A DNA stretch of 32,977 nt from assembly GCA_015486145.1 (NCBI GenBank), contig WFSH01000115.1, positions 1-32,977 of the forward strand, in the 5' to 3' direction. Below the pieces are notes generated by a model, which searched no databases, had not been told where the DNA came from, and saw nothing but the letters and a program-made list of their open reading frames with translations. Shown here piece after piece: positions 30,655-32,977 of this stretch (position 1 is its first letter; each line of letters starts with the position of its first letter). The translations under genes and the position numbers were made by a program. This DNA comes from Mesoaciditogaceae bacterium (GTDB taxonomy: Bacteria; Thermotogota; Thermotogae; Mesoaciditogales; Mesoaciditogaceae).

Positions 30655-30699
30655 CCTGTTCAATTGGTTTAAAATCGGAATAATATATTTATCAATCAT
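30610..30699 (-). CDS. Putative 29-aa leader peptide MIDKYIIPILNQLNRKHHVKYPPGGRAET
   Basis: - strand ATG 30699 to TGA 30610, preceded by agaagggaaaaagt; positioned between promoter and attenuator. Below the ORF-track length threshold. Confidence 0.62.
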   Translation of the reverse strand: MIDKYIIPILNQLNRKHHVKYPPGGRAET

Positions 30700-30732
30700 A
30701 CTTTTTCCCTTCTTATTAAAGAACTTGGATTT

Positions 30733-30762
30733 ATACTATCATTTAAACCTATGTTGTGTCAA
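30733..30762 (-). promoter_or_regulatory. Promoter for the amino-acid ABC operon leader
   Basis: - strand TTGACA-18 nt-TAGTAT, immediately upstream of the leader. Confidence 0.65.
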
Positions 30763-30864
30763 GTTGTAAAACGGTTTCTTTTTTATGTATTTGAAATATT
30801 ATAACTATTTTCCCTAAATATTCATATTCAAGACATATGTAATGACGGTTATCAAAAGTCCCTT

Positions 30865-31144
30865 GATAGCGTGAAATAATTGCTGTAAAAAGGTAGAAAA
30901 GGTTGAATAGAGAAATAAAAAGAAGGGGAAGGGTAGTTGGTGCATTTACAAGCATCAAATCCTTCATTAGGTTGTTAGGCTCAGTTCTGCTTGACCAAAA
31001 CGAAGAATGGCTCACAGGCAGAAGATATTTGAATATGGAAACTGAGGAAGAATTTGAAGAAATGACTGTTTGAATTGAAAAACAAGGCTGTTTTCAGCTT
31101 TTAAGGATACAGGAATAATTTTACAGCAATATCTTGACATAACC
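30865..31144 (+). mobile_element. Internally deleted IS256-family element (about 280 bp, MITE-like)
   Basis: Left end GATAGCGTGAAATAATTGCTGTAAA (30865-30889) and reverse complement of right end GGTTATGTCAAGATATTGCTGTAAA (31144-31120) share an identical inner 11 bp (ATTGCTGTAAA) and the IS256-like terminal layout; transposase C-terminus lies between. Confidence 0.75.
30903..31073 (+). pseudogene. IS256-family transposase C-terminal remnant
   Basis: LNREIKRRGRVVGAFTSIKSFIRLLGSVLLDQNEEWLTGRRYLNMETEEEFEEMTV*, the characteristic IS256 (Mutator-type) C-terminus; in-frame TAG just upstream and no N-terminal/catalytic part. Confidence 0.88.
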
Positions 31145-31147
31145 CAC

Positions 31148-31189
31148 AAAAAAAATCCCCTCCACTCAAAAAAAGGAGAAGAGGGATTT
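31148..31189 (-). terminator. Terminator of the LRR gene
   Basis: - strand AAATCCC...CTCC-loop-GGAG/GGGATTT followed by a T-run. Confidence 0.75.
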
Positions 31190-31207
31190 AAAATATTCAA
31201 AAAAGGT

Positions 31208-32542
31208 TCATCGCTGAGGATCGTACAAAACCTGAACGCCTCTTCCTTGAAGCGTTTGAATATCGTTCAAATCCGTAGATGGAGAGGTTAAATCCAACAA
31301 ATTCCATCTCACATCCAAATGATCTCCGTTGTTAATTCCACTATTTTTCACGAGAGGAGAAATATCATCTATTTGATTGTAAGAAAGATTCAGTCCCTCC
31401 AAGTTATTGAGACCTTCCAAGGGTGAAATGTTACTCACATTGTTGTGCTCTATGGCAAGTGTCTCTAAGTTGGTTAAACTTGCCAGAGGGGAAATATCCG
31501 TTAAGTGATTGCCAAAGATAGCCAATATCTTCAAACTCGTTAAATTCCTCAAAGAGGTTAAATCAGTTGCGGGATTGTCTCCAACGTTTAGATCCCACAA
31601 ATTCACGAGTTTTGATAGCGGTGACAAATCGGTTATCTTGTTTCCATTGATGAGAAGAACTTCTAAATTGGTAAGGCTTGCGATCGGGCTCAAATCATCT
31701 ATGTTGGAATTGTTGAAAATCTGAAGCCACGTTAAATTTGAAAAGTTAGAAAGAAATGTGATATCTGAGTTTGTGAGGCCCATTCCACCCATTCCAAGTT
31801 CTTCAAGCCATGTCCAATTTTTCAAAAACGCCCAATTGCTTTTTGGTATTGGATCGTAATCAAGATATAGTTTCTTTATATTCGTCAAATTCTGAATTGG
31901 GCTTATATCACTGACGTTGTTGGACCAAATATTCAGATCTTGCAGATGAGTTAAGCTTGCCAACATGCTTACATCCGATACGTTATTGTTTATGATTTCA
32001 AGCGATTTTAAATTGACACAATATTGAATCCCTTCGAGGTTGGCTATTTTGCTTGCGGCTCTCGAGGGCCAGTTGTTTGAAATCGTCGCGATGGTTGTCA
32101 GATCGCTTTCGTATATATCACCGGCTGGCTTTCCTATTTGAGCTCTTATTATGGAATTAAGAACTGGATCTGGAAAGATCACGATCGAATTTGTAGGAGT
32201 TGCTTTCGTCGTTGCCGAAGCGGTGTTGCTTGGATCTGACAATCCGAAATCGTTTTTTGCCCTGACTTTGTAGTAATACGTCGTTGACGGTGTTAAAGCT
32301 GTGTCAACGAAATCGTTAAAAGTTGTGGTTGCTATGGAATTGAATGCCGCGCCAACATTCGACTTAGATCTGTAAATGGTGAAATCTCCAGAGCCATTCC
32401 ATGAAAGCTTTATGGAAGAGGCACTTAATGTAATTGCCTTAAGGTTTGTCGGTGCTTGAGGTTTTAAAAGAAAGCATGCAGAAAGGATAAAAGCTATGAT
32501 TAGCACCGTTCCCAACAACAAAATTCTTGTAAGTATCTTCAC
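31208..32542 (-). CDS. LRR (internalin-type) + fibronectin type III lipoprotein
   Basis: Lipobox IIAFILSAC; FN3-like APTNLKAITLSASSIKLSWNGSG...YYYKVRAKNDFGLSDPSN; multiple ~22-aa repeats (LTNLETLAIEHNNVSNISPLEG). GTG 32542 with RBS aaggaggg (ORF opens 32566). Confidence 0.9.
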   Translation of the reverse strand: MKILTRILLLGTVLIIAFILSACFLLKPQAPTNLKAITLSASSIKLSWNGSGDFTIYRSKSNVGAAFNSIATTTFNDFVDTALTPSTTYYYKVRAKNDFGLSDPSNTASATTKATPTNSIVIFPDPVLNSIIRAQIGKPAGDIYESDLTTIATISNNWPSRAASKIANLEGIQYCVNLKSLEIINNNVSDVSMLASLTHLQDLNIWSNNVSDISPIQNLTNIKKLYLDYDPIPKSNWAFLKNWTWLEELGMGGMGLTNSDITFLSNFSNLTWLQIFNNSNIDDLSPIASLTNLEVLLINGNKITDLSPLSKLVNLWDLNVGDNPATDLTSLRNLTSLKILAIFGNHLTDISPLASLTNLETLAIEHNNVSNISPLEGLNNLEGLNLSYNQIDDISPLVKNSGINNGDHLDVRWNLLDLTSPSTDLNDIQTLQGRGVQVLYDPQR

Positions 32543-32583
32543 GGTCTGTCCCTCCTTAAGATACAAAATGTCTTATGTTAATA

Positions 32584-32612
32584 ATTTTAACACTTATTTT
32601 AAAAATAATCAA
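32584..32612 (-). promoter_or_regulatory. Promoter for the LRR lipoprotein gene
   Basis: - strand TTGATT-17 nt-TAAAAT. Confidence 0.6.
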
Positions 32613-32929
32613 CTAAAATCTTACATTTATCTTCTTTCACACTTTTGAGTTTAGGCAAGCCTGCTTTCAAATCAAAAACCGAGGGTAGGAGGGCCCTCAG
32701 CTTTTTCGAGGTTCAGTGTTGGTGAGCGTTCTTCTTTCATACTTAAAATGTTTTTTGTAAATGTGATAGAAGTCAATCGTGGGTTCTCTTCACGATAGTG
32801 TGGGTAGTATTTTTGAATAACAACATGCTTTGACATTTTAGTACCGCTTTACAAGCGGTGAGTGTAATTTTTTTGAAGCCTTGTCAAAACTGATTCGTTC
32901 TTTTATTTGGAGTCTTTGACCTTAACGTC

Positions 32930-32961
32930 ATCCTGAAAGTTCCGAAGGAACTATTCAGGAT
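32930..32961. repeat. REP-like palindrome
   Basis: ATCCTGAA-AGTTCC-GAA-GGAACT-a-TTCAGGAT: 14 bp with one bulge. Confidence 0.75.
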
Positions 32962-32977
32962 CTCCAAGCAACTAACA

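Noticed and set aside
30749-31200. - strand ORFs of 88 and 62 aa
   Set aside because: They lie across the IS256-derived element; the + strand encodes the recognisable transposase C-terminus and the - strand peptides match nothing I know.
32783-32810. GATAGTGTGGGTAG resembling an IS256 terminal sequence
   Set aside because: Only a short partial match, with no mate or transposase sequence nearby.
32843-32876. Hairpin ACCGCTT-tac-AAGCGGT followed by a T-run
   Set aside because: T-run begins several nt after the stem and no gene on the + strand ends nearby in the window; too weak to call a terminator.

Overview
This window looks like a Thermotogae-type (thermophilic anaerobe) chromosome segment; that assignment is inferred from gene content and protein sequence, not tested by search. 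About 85% is dense housekeeping DNA. On the - strand: a truncated NuoF/HydB-like gene, NuoE/HydC-like gene, tRNA-Ser(UGA), a UgpC/MsmK-type ABC ATPase and an orphan Phd-like antitoxin. On the + strand: a roughly 19-kb, nearly gapless run, recJ - yqgF(extended) - atpZ - atpI - atpBEFHAGDC - PPi-type phosphofructokinase - AMMECR1 - conserved hypothetical - minD - minE - yjbQ - putative beta-barrel protein - obg - nadD - dipeptide epimerase - DHFR-like - marR. This meets a - strand block tail to tail: rnhB, uvrB, PAP2-like, metallophosphoesterase, phosphoglucomutase. tRNA-Val(CAC) and a more accessory region follow: a polar amino-acid ABC operon (hisJMP-like), an internally deleted IS256-type element, an LRR/FN3 lipoprotein and REP-like palindromes. 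The most interesting signal is the leader of the amino-acid ABC operon. A consensus-like promoter drives an unannotated 29-codon peptide (MIDKYIIPILNQLNRKHHVKYPPGGRAET) with an Arg-Lys-His-His-Val-Lys cluster and a Pro-Pro-Gly motif. It lies over a long hairpin whose apical loop (GCCCGGUGG) is perfectly complementary to CCACCGGGC, and that sequence overlaps the 5' arm of a strong intrinsic terminator. This is a candidate translation-coupled attenuator for basic amino acids. Other notable points: a cysteine-less 2Fe-2S-like domain at the start of the NuoF/HydB-like protein, a RecJ with a degenerate SF2-helicase-like C-terminus, a two-carboxylate Na+-type c-subunit, PPi-PFK signature residues, a tRNA embedded between protein genes, and an orphan antitoxin with a dyad over a perfect promoter.
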